From Lentinus brumalis (taxonomy: Eukaryota > Basidiomycota > Agaricomycetes > Polyporales > Polyporaceae), in NCBI GenBank assembly GCA_001792895.1, contig MARA01000007.1, positions 1,178,001-1,242,000 on the forward strand: a stretch of DNA of 64,000 nt, written 5' to 3'. The notes below the pieces were generated by a model. It was given only the letters and a program-made list of their open reading frames with translations, searched no databases and was not told where the DNA came from. Below are positions 11,807-23,389 of this stretch, piece after piece (the first letter of the stretch is position 1; every line of letters starts with the position of its first letter). Position numbers and translations under genes: made by a program.

Positions 11807-14027
11807 ATGTCCCACTTCGTTGTGACTGGTCCAGTAGGTGGACAAACCGAGGGCGCCGCGGCTCCCGACCGCCTCGAGATCAATGACTTTGTCAAGAATG
11901 AAGAGATGTTCTCGCTGTACATACAGGCACTTGGTTGGTGTTTGACAGCTTTCGAGCCGCCCGCTCTCGCTGAACCGCACAACAGATGCCATGTCGAAGT
12001 CCTCCCAAGAAGAGCTGACTTCCTTCTTCCAAGTCGGAGGTATCCATGGGCTGCCTTACGTTGCTTGGGACGGTGCTGGACAGGGCGACCCCGCGGAAGA
12101 GACTGGCTACTGTACCCATGGATCCGTGCTGTTCCCGACGTGGCACCGTCCTTACGTTGCACTGTACGAGGTTCGTCGTTCTCGTGCCCTTGGGTTTCAA
12201 CCGATGCTCCAATGTTGATTTGTCATCGTAGCAAGTGCTGCAAAAGCTAGCCGTGGGGATTGCCGATACGTACACTATCGACAAGCCTCGCTGGCAGAAA
12301 GCTGCTGCCGATCTCCGTCAGCCGTTCTGGGACTGGGCAAGGAACTCCGTACCCCCGCCACAGGTGATTTCGTTGGCCAAGGTCACTATTACAACGCCGG
12401 ATGGGAAGCATACTCAGGTTGACAACCCTCTCGTCCGCTATCGCTTCCACCCGATCGAACCCACCTTCCCGGAGCCGTACATCAACTGGCCGATGACACT
12501 CAGGCACCCGGACTCCCTGGGTTCGGGTGCGAAGGATAACGTTACTGAGCTGCAAAGGTTATTTTTCAATGGAGCCCGGACGTTCTTTCCTGGCTACAAT
12601 TGACATCTCTGTTCTTTAGGACTTTGCAATCAGACCAGTCGGACATCACGTCGAAGACGTACAATCTCTTGACGCGAGTGCACACCTGGCCCGCGTTCAG
12701 CAACCATACTCCCGACGATGGCGGAAGCTCCAGCAGCAGCCTGGAAGCGATTCATGACGGTATACATGTCGCAGTAGGTGGCAACGGGCACATGAGTGAT
12801 CCGTCAGTGGCAGGTACATATGCGGCACAGACCTGGTTGTGGCCATGTTAAACCTGACTTACCGATCGAAATTTAGGCTTCGATCCCATCTTCTTCCTGC
12901 ATCATTGCCAAGTCGACCGACTTCTTGCGTTGTGGTCCGCCCTCAATCCCGGTATTTGGGTCAACGAGTCGGTCGAAGAAGACGGAACATTCACCATTCC
13001 TGACGGCGGCACTGTCGATAAGGACACTCGTAAGTCTTCCGAACTGCTTGAGGTAGCGTACCTGCTGACGAAACATCGTGCTTCGTCAGCTCTAACACCA
13101 TTCTGGAACAGCCAGAACACGTTTTGGACTTCCACGGCAGCGGCGGGGGTTGTACCCACTCAACTGGGCTACTCGTATCCTGAGTTCAATGGTCTCAACC
13201 TAAACGATCAAGCTGCTGTCAAGGCTGCCATCGCTCAGGCAGTCAACAAGCTCTATAGCCGCTCACAGGCGCGATTCACGTTCCCACTTGCAGTCAATCT
13301 GGCAAGCGTACCTGGTCAGAAGGCGGTCGGCTCCGCCATCGCCAATGGAGGCGCCACAAATCCGACCGGTTCACAGGCTAACCCAACCGCCGCATCCCCT
13401 TCTCGCACCTTCACTGGCTCGGATGACGAGCCCAACGTCCAAGTAGCCTTGTCTGACGGACCGTCAGGCACTTCCTCGTCTGACGGCGACTATTGGGAAT
13501 GGACCGCGCGTATTCATGTGAAGAAGTACGCGCTGGGCGGGAGCTTCAGCGTCCTCCTCTTCCTTGGCACGGTGCCCGAGGATCCGGCGGCCTGGCGTAC
13601 CAGTCCTCATTACGTCGGCGCTCACCACGCCTTCGTGAATAGCAGCCCGCAACGCTGCGCGAACTGTCGCCGCCAGGCGGACATCATCATCGAAGGCTTC
13701 GTACACTTGAACGAAGCGATCGTTAGTCTTTCGGGCTTGCCTCGTCTTACTCCAGACGTGGTTAAGCCGTACCTTCAAGAGAATCTCCACTGGCGTGTAC
13801 AGAAGGTGAGGCTCCACATACGTTATGGCGTGGAACATTGGCTGATAACGGCTGCGTTGGTTTAGGTGGACGGGACCGCGGTCTCGCTAGAGGAAGTGCC
13901 CTCCCTTGAAGTGGCGGTCGTTGCCACGAAATTGACTCTGCCTCCTGGAGCTCCATTCCCGGTGCCTGGCGATCGTGTATTCCACCACGATGTCACTCAT
14001 GGCCGTCAGGGCGGTTCCCGCGACTAG
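11807..14027 (+). CDS. Tyrosinase (polyphenol oxidase, type 3 copper)
   Basis: Six exons (11807-11933, 11986-12170, 12232-12557, 12620-12813, 12877-13805, 13866-14027) join to 640 residues. The copper A ligands are visible as His63 (GGIHGLPY), His87 and His96 ([16 protein letters not shown]); Cys85 two residues before His87 is the usual thioether partner. Copper B is given by His258 and His262 ([11 protein letters not shown]) and the pair His286/His287 ([10 protein letters not shown]). The part after about residue 390 matches the C-terminal shielding domain that mushroom tyrosinases lose on activation, including the cysteine pair CANC and EGFVHLN. No signal peptide is seen, fitting a latent intracellular enzyme. 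It oxidises monophenols and diphenols to quinones for melanin and browning. The last 50 residues end in a Pro-rich tail. First donor is GTTGGT, less usual but required by phase. Confidence 0.93.
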
Positions 14028-14607
14028 TGGAGGGAGCACGATAGTAATTCCCGGATCTAGGAGCCCTTCGTTGCACGATCTGTACCTCCGTTGGGACACT
14101 TCACCCAGACGCTATCACTATGTGCTTTGCTTCACGCTCTGCTTTATGCATCAATGTACCAATAGCCATACATGTCTGTCCTCTTCCGAGTCGACTTAGT
14201 AATAATGTGCAGAAATATCGTGTTGAGTCTTAAATACTGCGACTCTGAGATGGTCCATCTGCCGGTGTGCTCTGGGTCGCGTCCTTCTTCCTCACCACCA
14301 TCTGACGCCGACCACATCGAATGCAAAGTTCATCTCCCGCGCATAGTAAGCCTCGAGACCGCAAAGCTCCGCCCTGTGCATCACTTGATATGAACGCGAA
14401 ATTTCTGTGGTCCGACGGCGATGGCGACGGCGCAGTCAAGGCTTCCAGGTACCGATGTGTGACGTCGGCGGTCGACGGTCGTGCTATGATTGTCGTTGTC
14501 GCGGGCTCTGTTCTCCCGTCTGCCTCCTTCCACCTGCACCACCTATATCCAACATTGAAGAGGCACTCTCGTCTCCGTACATCTCAGTTCTTGGTTCCCT
14601 GCTTGAC
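14028..14607. other. Intergenic region, no gene seen
   Basis: This lies between the tyrosinase stop and the DUF3605 start, both rightward. It should hold a terminator and a promoter. Nothing further is recognised. Confidence 0.45.
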
Positions 14608-15747
14608 ATGACCACGAACGGCTTCGTCTCCGAGCTCACACCCGAGAGCGTCCCACTGGGTACTGGACCTCCGACACGCGAGGAACTGCTCGTGCACTAC
14701 CCAGCGAAGTTTACTTGGAAGCAGCTGAAGGTCTTCGTCAACTCTGGGTACGTCGGATAGCTACCTTGGAATATGGGTCGATCTGGACTGGTGGACGTGC
14801 CACAGCGATCTCGGTCTGCTCAAGCGGGACAGGAAGCTGCAGGTCCGCTACGATGAGTGGGCGAAAGGCATCAGGAAGGAGTACGGATCTATCAGTGCGT
14901 AACAGCCTTCTACATTCAGACGAATGTGCTGAACAGTGCTGCTAGTTACCTACTTGATGACATATCGGCTGCGATGGGGCGAGCCCGACACCATCGCGAT
15001 CCTGAAGTCATCCTTGGACGGTATCACTCCCACGGCAGCCAACTCCGGGCCTGTCAAACGCATCGGAGAGTTGCCTCCCATACCTCCAGATGCACCCACC
15101 CATTTCGTGGCCGATACGCCTCCGGAGTTCGTCTTCATCGCGATGAACGACTGGCCCTACTCAGGTCCGTCTTCCATTAGGTACCTCCGTGGAGGCACAT
15201 TCCTCAAGCCAGACACTTACGGATGCTACAGTTCCTCCAGAGGTCGAACATAGCCTCATATGGACGCGTCTGCCCATATTCCCGCCTTCCCTTCCTCCTC
15301 CGTCTGAGTCGCCGCTCTCCGCGCGCTTGCATCAAGACGGCTTGTGGGGCTTCACTGGCTTGGACTCTCCGCCGCCGTCGCCAAGCCTCCTGCCAGAGTG
15401 TCTGCCATCGCTTGCCGATTGGGGCATCACGATGGACAAGCTCGTGCGCTCGCAGCGCGGGACTGACGAGGAGGAGCGGCAGGTGCGTGAACACGGACGG
15501 GAGATCGAGACGTTCATTAAGCGACGATGGATCGAGAGCGAATGGGAGACGGCATGGTTCGTGAATCCTCCGGTGAGTGCCCATCTCGTCTGAGCGGTGA
15601 ATCGTATCCGTCATGGGCGTACCTGACTGTGCACACACGTTCCAGAGGCTGCAAAGTGTGCCTGGGCTGTCGCACATCCATGTCTTCGCGCGTCGGAAGA
15701 ACCCCGAAGACATCGCGAGGAACAAGTTGACCAATGGCAATGCTTGA
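14608..15747 (+). CDS. DUF3605 protein (N-acetylglucosamine-induced protein 1-like)
   Basis: Five exons (14608-14747, 14806-14894, 14946-15164, 15232-15572, 15646-15747) join to 296 residues. The family's marks are present: FTWKQLKVFVNSGDLGLLKRD, RKLQVRYDEWAKGIRKEYGS, YLMTYRLRWG, and MNDWPYSVPPEVEHSLIWTR, followed near the end by WFVNPPRLQSVPGLSHIHVFAR. DUF3605 includes Candida Gig1, which is induced by N-acetylglucosamine and linked to its metabolism; catalysis is not known. The HVFAR-type ending next to a Trp-rich core is conserved in the family. A Pro/Ser insert (SLPPPSESP and SPPPSPSLLPE) interrupts the fourth exon. The first intron falls inside the conserved SGDLGLL motif, which makes the splice choice secure. 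Family assignment is firm; the function is unknown. Confidence 0.8.
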
Positions 15748-16009
15748 AAGTTTCGCCATATGGACAGTGGACATCAATCCATGCTTGGATAGATTTGTAG
15801 ATGACACAACATAAAAGACTCAATGTGTTGGTATACATGCTATAGACGGCTATGGATGTGAATGTCGGTGTGATACAAGTGAGCTCTTGTGATCCGATAC
15901 TCTATGGGGCAGAGTGCGGACACGAATGTGAGATGGTAAGATACAGAACGCAAAAAACTTCCTATGGCTTGATTCCCCTCTATGACCCAAGAAAAGCTCG
16001 ACTTGTATA

Positions 16010-17330
16010 TCACCGAATTGACACCTTCTCGAGCAGGTCCGCGAGTGCATCCGCAGCCTTGTCAGTCGCGCTCTGCTCCGTCAGTGCCGGAGCGATTGCG
16101 GCGGGCTCGGGAGCAGTCTTTGCTGCCGGAGCAGCTGCTTGCTCGGCCTCCTCCTTCTCTTCCTCCTCCTCCTTCTCTTCTTCTTCTTCCTCTTCGTCCT
16201 CTTCGTCGTCGTTGATTATGAGCTTGCCACCTTGCTTCCGCAGAGCGGCCACAAGAGCGGCAACACTCTCATCGTCCTCATCAACCTCATTCCACTGTGC
16301 CTCCACCCGCCTGAGCTGCGGCAGCTGGCTCACAACACCAGCCAGAAGCGAGAATGCCTGCGACTCGAGGTTGTCGTTCTGGAGTTGCAGGGTCTCCAGC
16401 TTCTTATGCAGGCCCTTCGCAAGCGCCTCCACGACTGGAGAGAGCTCGCCTTCCTCTCCAAGGTGACAGTCCGACAGGTTCAGCACACGGAGCAGTGGCC
16501 ACGAGCCGCGGTTGAGCTCCGCTGCCATCTTCTTCGAGCCCTCCTCCGCGAAAGTGTTATCTTGGAGATCGAGGTGTGCGAGATCCGCGTTCGCCGCGAG
16601 GCCCTGCACAAGCGACGAGATGCCGTCCATGCGAATGCCATTCTGCGGCATGCGCACCTCCTCGAGCGTCCCGTGTGCGCGGAGCGCGTCGGCCCATGCG
16701 CTCGCCGAGCCGTCCTCGAGACGATTCCGCCCACAGATGATGGTACGGAGGTTGGACTTGGTGCCCTTCTCGAGCGACTCCGCGAGCGTGGTCAAGGCGT
16801 TGGCGATGACCTCGCCACCGGCGGGGCCAAGACCGTTGTTGTTGAGTTTGAGCACGCGAAGGGATCGTGCGGAGGAGAGGAAGGGGACGAGCGGGTCGAC
16901 GGAGCGCCCTCCGAACGCGTTGTCGGAGAGGTCGATCTCGACGAGTGTGGACTTGCCGATGAGCGCGTCGCAGATCGCAGAGAGCGCTTGAGGGATCTCA
17001 CTGATCAACCGACCGGTGAAGATGTCTGCAAAGTTGGCGACCTGAGGATGTGGCGGGTGGCCGGGTGCAGGCACACGATGCGAAATTGGCGAGTGGGCGA
17101 CGGAGCAAGGTCAGCCGAAGGAAAGAGAGGAGGACACAGTCACGTACCCTGAGATGAGTGGTCTTTCCGAGGAACTCTGCAAGTGCCTCGGCGGCCTCGA
17201 CTCCGATGGTGTTTCCTCCCAGGTGAATCTCCTCGATCACGGTCGGGTCGTACTTTGCGAGGTGAGGCTCGATGTCTGCCCGGGTATCAAGCTTGAGACC
17301 CTGCCCTAGCAGCGAGAACGTAGTAGCCAT
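16010..17330 (-). CDS. Ran GTPase-activating protein (RanGAP1/Rna1)
   Basis: Two exons (17148-17330, 16010-17041) join to 404 residues, close to fission yeast Rna1 (386). The protein is a run of about eleven leucine-rich repeats of the LxxLxLxxNxxG type, beginning near FSLLGQGLKLDTRADIEP and including IEEIHLGGNTIGVEAAEAL and LRVLKLNNNGLGPAGGEVIA. ICGRNRLEDG fits the repeat carrying the catalytic Arg and neighbouring Asn in Rna1. After the repeats comes an unbroken acidic tract of Asp/Glu with a few Lys (encoded near 16145-16215), then a short Ala-rich tail, as in other RanGAPs. It stimulates GTP hydrolysis by Ran in the cytoplasm and so sets the direction of nuclear transport. It is head to head with the PPCDC gene across 245 bases and converges with the DUF3605 gene. 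Confidence 0.93.
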
Positions 17331-17575
17331 GGTATACAAGAGTGTGCGAGAGCGAGAGAGCGAGTGTGGCGGGAAGTAGTAGTAGTGGCAGAACAAACAG
17401 TCAACGCGTCCGAAAACAACGGTATTCGGAAACCAATCAAATCAGCGCATCACGTGCGCCCATCTGTACTATTGCAGCACCGCCACCTTGTACTGCACTG
17501 AGTAAGCACCACTCTAACCACTGCCATCATTCTCACCGCGTCGTTACTTCTCGAACCTCCGCGCGTAACCCAGCC
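17331..17575. promoter_or_regulatory. Bidirectional promoter between RanGAP and PPCDC
   Basis: 245 bases separate two divergent start codons. A CCAAT-type box on the plus strand (AACCAATCAA, about 17430-17439) lies near the middle and could serve both genes. No factor binding is shown. Confidence 0.45.
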
Positions 17576-18458
17576 ATGAGTGCATCGAAGAAATTTGTCG
17601 CAGAAAGCGAGCGGAAGGAGGGGTATACGCATGTGGTGCTCATCACTACAGGAAGCGTCGCTTCAATTAAAGCACCACTGATCGTCGCCGAGTTACTCAC
17701 CGTGAGCGCGACAACTGGTCTAAATGATCATTTTTCCAGTAAAGTCTAATCAATGTATCAGTATAGAAATGTGAAAGTAGAGGTTGTTGCGACAGAAGCC
17801 TCGCTATCATTCTACGACCACGAAGAGATCGCACGGTCCGGAGTCAGAGTCTGGCGTAATGCGGACGAATGGGGACCATACGTAGGAGCATCTCCATAAT
17901 CTCCGGGCTACCACCAACCAAGCTGAATGATCGTTCAGGGAGAATACAAACTCGGGGACCCAATCCTACACATCGAGCTGCGGCGATGGGCAGACATCGT
18001 GCTCATAGCCCCCTGTTCGGCCAACACCTTAGCGAAGATAGCCAACGGCATCTGCGACAGCCTCGCCGTAAAGTGACTCGACTCATAATCAAGGAGAGCA
18101 CTGACTCCTCCCTCCCGCAGACTTCCCTTCTCCGGGCACTTGCGCCGACAACTCCGACCTACGTCTTCCCCGCCATGAACACGCTCATGTACGAGCACCC
18201 GCTCACAGAGCAGCACCTCCGCGTCATCCGGGAGGTGATTGGGTACACGGTCGTTGGACCCATCGGCAAGACGCTTGCATGCGGGGACGTCGGTGAGTAC
18301 CATGTCGCGAGACTCGATGCGAGTAAGTAGCCGTGAACTAACCCGCCTCGCCAGGACTTGGGGCGATGACGGAGTGGCGGGACATCGTCCAGATCGTGGT
18401 CGACCGCTTCACGCTCCTCAAGACGATCAATACCAACGAGACCGTGGCGGCCATCTGA
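17576..18458 (+). CDS. Phosphopantothenoylcysteine decarboxylase (PPCDC, HAL3-type flavoprotein)
   Basis: Five exons (17576-17701, 17762-17881, 17939-18067, 18121-18292, 18355-18458) join to 216 residues, the size of single-function PPCDC. The flavin-binding start reads VVLITTGSVASIKAPLIV. The active-site His is His93 in DPILHIELRRWADIV, followed by APCSANTLAKIANGICD. The substrate-binding PAMN motif has Asn145, and the clamp Cys is Cys179 in ACGDVG. All three catalytic elements known from plant HAL3a are kept. The enzyme decarboxylates 4'-phosphopantothenoylcysteine to 4'-phosphopantetheine in coenzyme A synthesis. Budding yeast splits this activity between Hal3-family subunits with long tails; no such tail is present, so a homotrimer is likely. 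Confidence 0.93.
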
Positions 18459-18946
18459 GGATGCGGTTGATCACATGTCTTCGTCCGCTGTTATCATGAG
18501 CTCACGCATAGCTCGAGACTCGTGCAGACACTCGGGCTTTGGACTCTGATCTTCGGCTTCCGTGATTGTCCGTCCCCCATGTATCGTGTATCGTATCGAT
18601 AGGCACAAGAACTCGATCCACGGCTTCGGATTGAAACTCTGATCATACAACATATGCGCACTGGGCATCTCGACGTCCTTCCGACTTCGGCTGCGTTCTA
18701 TATACCCCGTTCTGATCCCTCTTCCGCTCTGAACTCTGAGTCTGAGCTTGCGAACGGCGGCAAGATACGTACGTCTGCATCGTGGGTTCCGGGATGCCCT
18801 GTCCCCGCCGAAATGCGCACCCCAACATCCCATGCTCTCCAGCACGAACCGAACAGTGGCGAGCCCCGCCCGGCCTGCACCTCCTCCCCCCGCAGGTAAT
18901 AGTATGTACTCTACATACATACCTCCCCTCCGTGACCGAGCCGAGA
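18459..18946. other. Convergent intergenic region, no gene seen
   Basis: This lies between two converging stop codons (PPCDC and the SAC3-like gene) and should hold two 3' ends. No protein is recognised here. Confidence 0.45.
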
Positions 18947-21248
18947 TCACACCTTCACCAGCACCCACCGCCCCTCCATTCCCTCACCCTCTTTCCGCCT
19001 CGCCTCGCCCCTCGCACGCCGCCCGTCCAGCCACCTCTCCGCCCCGCCCCGCAGCACGAGCGAGCGCGCGAGCCACTCCCCGTCGTGCCCGCCCCAGGGA
19101 CGGGCACGGCCGTGCGCAGGGACACCTCCCGGTACGCACTCCGGAGCACGGCCCACGTCGTCCCGCGCGCCTTGTCCAGGAGCGTCTCGACGAGCGCGTC
19201 GAGTGCCTCGAGCGCGAGTGACGCACCGTCAGTGCTGTCAGCGCCGAGCCCGCCATCTCCTTCTGTCGCTGTGTTTGTGGGGTGGGTGCGGGTGCTGCCC
19301 ATCCCCGCGGGGACAGACGCATCATTGCCAATATGAATGACGTCGCTCTCGCCGTGGGCGTGGCGTCCTTTCTGTGCTGGTCCTAATCCTGGTCCGAGTC
19401 TGAGTCTGTGCGCCCCGGACTGCAGATGGTCAGATGGCGCCACGAACGGCGCGTACGCCTCGCGGCGCGTGAGAGCCTGCAGCCGGGCATAATTCCGCGC
19501 ACGAAGACACCGCGCGAGTTCGAGAACCCACCCTTCCGCACTCTGAGTCTGAGTCTGAGTCCGAGTCTGCGTCGCCGAGCACGCGGGGTCGGGCCTTTGA
19601 GAGCCCAGGCCCACTGGCGGCCCCGCAGGCGGCGGCGGAGAAGGACGCGAAGGTGTCGCAGATGTGTCAGATCGCGGCGATGAGGCGGCTTGCTGGGGCT
19701 CAGTTGCGGGTGCGGACGGCAACCAAGGGACAGCAGAGGGAAGCCTGGACGACCGCGGAGAAGACGAAGACGAAGGGGAAGGGGAAGCAGGATGCGGTGG
19801 GGGAGGGGGAGGGAGCAGAGGCGCGCGCAGAACGTCCTGGAGCGCGGGGTGCAGTTGGCGGAGTTGCGTGTGGAAGGCGATCTGAGATGGGTAGGATTGC
19901 GCGAGGTGGTGCAGGAGGAGGATGAGCGTGCTCGAGAGCGCGCTGCGTGGAACAGAGCTTGGGCTGGGCGCGGGCTGGGACGCTGGGGCCGGAGGTGGGG
20001 GAGCGGACGACTGGGTCGCCGGCCGGGGATCTTGGCTTTGGCTGCTGAGCGTGGGCGCGAGTGGGTCGGTGGTGGGCGCGGAATTTGACGAGGATGATGC
20101 CGATGGCGATGGGGTGGGCGGATGTTGACGGTCACGTAGAGATCCGGGAAGAGGTGCGAGAGCGTCGATGTGGTTTGCACTGGGGAGTTGAACAGCACGG
20201 ACAGATGGAGCGATGTCTCGTACACTGCCAACATACAGATGTTGCACATGCATACCCCGCGCATCGATCAGAGAAGAGAAGGTGGGGATGTGTATCGGGA
20301 AAGGATGCTTACCTTCGAGCGCAAACGCATCTCGCCGGTGCGTGGACAAGAGCCCCTCTCGCAGCTTGCCTGTACGGCACAAGGGTGTGTGGTCAGCGCC
20401 GACCAACATCATTCTCGACTCTCGTCGACGCATGGCCGAGAACAGCGAGGGTGCAGTAACTTACGGAAGAGAATCAGGAGGTTCTCCTCCATCTCCCTCC
20501 TGTTTCTAAATGCATCCGCATCGGCGTCGGCTTCTGCATCTGCATCTGCATCTGCATCTTCGTGACCGGAGCCACGCACGCGATGAGACCGCAGCGGATA
20601 TTTCTTCCAGTACGCATCTACCTGCGACCCTACATCAGCACACCGTCGCCGGGTTTCAATTCGTCGCGTAACGTCCCGTAAGTCGGTGAGAAGAGAATGG
20701 GTAGCAGCGTACCTTGCCCTGGATGAACGCCCGGTACTCTTCCTGTATCTTGGGGTCTCGTAACCTGGAAAGCTGATACAGGTTACCTCCACGGTCGGAA
20801 TGAAAGGAACCGACGAGCACATGTACCCCGAACGCGCGGAACGGCCAGTGCATCACAATTCACGGCCGTGACGAGCTGTCTGGCATGACATCGCCACCGC
20901 CCTGCATTACTGTCAAGACGACGCCAGATGCTGCAATAACATGCAGCATCAAACGTCCCCATCCCCATGCGCGACGCTTCCGCCACGCCGGTACGTATAC
21001 TGCACACATCACCAACGGAAGGGGAAGGAAACCGCCACTCACGCGTCTCCGTCCTTCTCGAGGCCGCTGCTCCGGCTCACGGACGCGATGAGCTCCATGT
21101 GCCGCTGGCCGGGCTGGTACACCCGGTGCTGCCTCTGGGGCTGCTGCGCCTGCTGGGGACCGGGTTGTGGCACCACTGGCTTGCCCCCGCGGGGTGCGAG
21201 TGGTCCCGTTCCGCCTCCGGTGCCTCTTCGACCGTTTCGTGGCGGCAT
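18947..21248 (-). CDS. SAC3/GANP-like domain protein (tentative family)
   Basis: The model has exons 21043-21248, 20713-20764, 20465-20621, 20313-20369, 20136-20224 and 19126-20010, then 18947-19075, giving about 524 residues. The core reads LRDPKIQEEYRAFIQGK, then ENLLILFRKLREG, FALEVYETSLHLSVLF, later LARCLRARNYARL and TTWAVLRSAYRE, and near the end WLARSLVL and GRWVLVKV. This all-helical pattern resembles SAC3/GANP/Nin1 scaffolds, which act in mRNA export or proteasome-like lids, but I am not certain of the family. Between the halves is a long Pro/Ser/Ala-rich insert. Exon 20465-20621 carries an Asp-Ala repeat from GCATCT triplet pairs. The last junction is uncertain: either a 50-base intron (19076-19125) without a good branch site, or one missing base in the CCCC run near 19078. 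Confidence 0.5.
19541..19570. repeat. GAGTCT short tandem repeat inside the SAC3-like gene
   Basis: About five copies of GAGTCT or GAGTCC lie in the Pro/Ser-rich insert and encode a Thr-Gln/Arg alternation on the minus strand. Confidence 0.75.
20531..20560. repeat. GCATCT short tandem repeat inside the SAC3-like gene
   Basis: About five copies of a six-base unit occur within a coding exon and encode alternating Asp and Ala on the minus strand. Repeat number is likely to vary between strains because whole units keep the frame. Confidence 0.8.
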
Positions 21249-23188
21249 CCTGGAAAACAGGTTCCGGGTCGCGGTCTTAGACCTGCAGGAGTGCGCGTAT
21301 GCAGACGCACAGATGAGTAACGGAGCTTGGAGCTTGATACGAGGGTTGGTGAACTCAGAGTTAGACTGCGACTGCGCGTAGGTCGTACTTACTCAGATTA
21401 GTACTCGCGGTGCGTCGGGTGCGAGGTCAAGATGTGTAGCGCCCATAACGATCATCGCGTGCCGTCATATTGCGCGCCTCCGGTATCTCGTCCATCGACT
21501 TCCACTCCAGTTTGCCTTCCGTGGGCCTGATACGCTACCATGCGTCCTGCGCTGGGCTACATCTCGACGATCTGGGTTCTGCAGCTTGACCTCCTCCGGT
21601 TCTCAACAGGATGCTGCGCTGGAGCACCCACGACACCGGCCCAAGTTCCAACCGGGGAAGGGCAGAGCCGTTCCCAACTTCCCATAACGTTAACGTCAAC
21701 GGGTGCCTGGGCCACGGTCAATCTACCTACCCTCCACGGTCCCACCCGCCGCCATCGCCGGCGCCGGCGCAAGTCCAAGAGCGACTGGGCAAGCCACGAT
21801 CCGATCCCCATACAATGCATACTTCAAGCACGACGCCGTCCGGAAGCTACGGAAGACGTATCTGTATCCCGGGCTGCGGAACACCATGAATGTCGACCGC
21901 CGAAGGATGTCGAGAAAAATCGTGCATCGACCGCGTGAGGCCCTGTGAGGCCTCCTCCTGCGCCACGGGCCCTGGGGCCGGCCGTGATTCGCCCGAAGGA
22001 CGGATGGCGGACGGTAGTTCGTCGGCGGGACGATGTCGCCCGCGCGGCTTCGCCGTTCAGCGGCGGAAGTAGACGTCGCAGTGCTAGCGTTGCGGCTGCG
22101 ACGAGGAGGGGCATATTCAGGGCTCTCGCTCCCGGTGCGTCTGAATCCTGATTCCTATGCATGCGTTCCAGGTCCATTCCGTCAGTGTTTCGTGGCATCG
22201 TTCTTGGCTTCGCAACTTCATTCGCTGTCTCCGGAGCGCGCACGACGCCGGAGACAGCTAGCTTGTCCATGTTCATGTCTGCGTCAGCCACGGCGTATGC
22301 AGACGCCTCTTCTCGGACTGTCGGGAGAGCTGCCGTTACTGTGCGCCTGTGCGGGTGCGCTGTCGTCATCCTACCCTGGATGATGCATGGCGCTCTTGCC
22401 CAGGGGCATGGGACGTATGCAAGGAACGAGTATGGAGAGAAGTATGCATTATGGCGCGGGCGCGGGCGGACGGTCAGGTGTGTCTGCAGATGTCGCCGGA
22501 GAAGAGGGCACCAGGCAAACGCTGACCATCGGCGGGTTCGCATAAGCTTCGGAGCGTGGTGCTCGCGCGGGATCACTCTCGTACTGAGTGCGTCCACGGC
22601 CTCTCGCTACGTCATCACCGCCTGCAATGCCTGCCGTCGGGTTCTCGCCGCAGGGACGCCGACGGCCTGGGGCATTGAAACGTAACCGGGCTGATTCTGC
22701 GGGGGCGGAGACGAGCTCGCAATTTTCGTCTGGCATTTGATGGCCGGGATGTCGTCGCGCGCACTCGCAGGGCCCGTGTGGTTGGGCGACGGCGAGGATG
22801 ATCGTCGACGTGGCTGGCACGGATAGCAGGTGTGCGTGCCTTGAGTAGGCTGACGTCAAGCGCGAGCTCTCGCGGGTGGCCGTGTGTGTGGCCGGCGTGT
22901 TGCCATAACGGGAGCCGGGGCCGCGGCAGGGCGGGATCGATCAGGGCGAGAGCGGTGGGAGAGACGGAGGTTGTGCCCTGGGAGTTGCCTGAGAGTCGCT
23001 CGAAGGCGCCGCTTCAATTTCGCTCGACCGGTCTGCGCAGACGATCGGGCCTGTCTCTCAGGCCGCGCTTCTTGTCTCCCACCGATACTTAAGCCAGGCC
23101 CCTTGGCCCGTCCCTTGTCTGTCCGCCGCTCCCTCCCCGCACACTCTCCCTATCCCTCAACGCCACTCCCTGCGCCAAGTCCAAAACA
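21249..23188. other. 1.9 kb region upstream of the small secreted peptide gene, no gene seen
   Basis: The sequence is GC-rich and shows open frames on several strands, but none has a recognisable domain or a spliced extension. Just before the peptide start there is a pyrimidine-rich leader (about 23100-23165), a pattern common in strongly expressed fungal genes. Confidence 0.4.
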
Positions 23189-23389
23189 ATGCAGACCTCC
23201 GTCCGCCTCCTCCTCGCCCTCGTCGCCGTCGTCGCGACCGCATTCTCCTCCGTCCAGGCGAACCCCCTTCCCGTACGTGCCCCGAGTCGGCTCTCCCGAG
23301 AAGTCCGCTAACCCATGCATCTTCCGCTCCTCTTCCAGGACGTCCAGCGCCGGGAGCCTGAGGCGTGGGTGACCGTTGCCGACTGGTGA
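23189..23389 (+). CDS. Small secreted peptide precursor, 44 residues, pheromone-like processing sites
   Basis: Two exons (23189-23272 and 23339-23389) are split by a 66-base intron with donor GTACGT, branch site CTAAC at 23309-23313 and acceptor CAG; the frame is phase 0. The start context AACAATG follows a pyrimidine-rich leader. Residues 1-24 are a clear signal peptide with a Leu/Val/Ala core ending SSVQA. The rest reads NPLPDVQRR then EPEAWVTVADW and a stop. RR is a Kex2-type site; EP and EA directly after it are dipeptides that a Ste13-type dipeptidyl peptidase removes in yeast alpha-factor maturation, which would leave WVTVADW. No C-terminal CaaX box exists, so it is not a usual lipidated basidiomycete pheromone. 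The family is not recognised. Processing is inferred. It could also be a small secreted protein whose whole tail is functional. Confidence 0.72.

Noticed and set aside
21540..22685. Long overlapping open frames on both strands
   Set aside because: Frames of similar length exist on both strands, are rich in Arg/Pro/Ala as expected from GC-rich noncoding DNA, and show no hydrophobic core or motif.
23189..23389. Lipidated B-type mating pheromone
   Set aside because: There is no C-terminal CaaX box, a signal peptide is present, and no STE3-type receptor gene is nearby.
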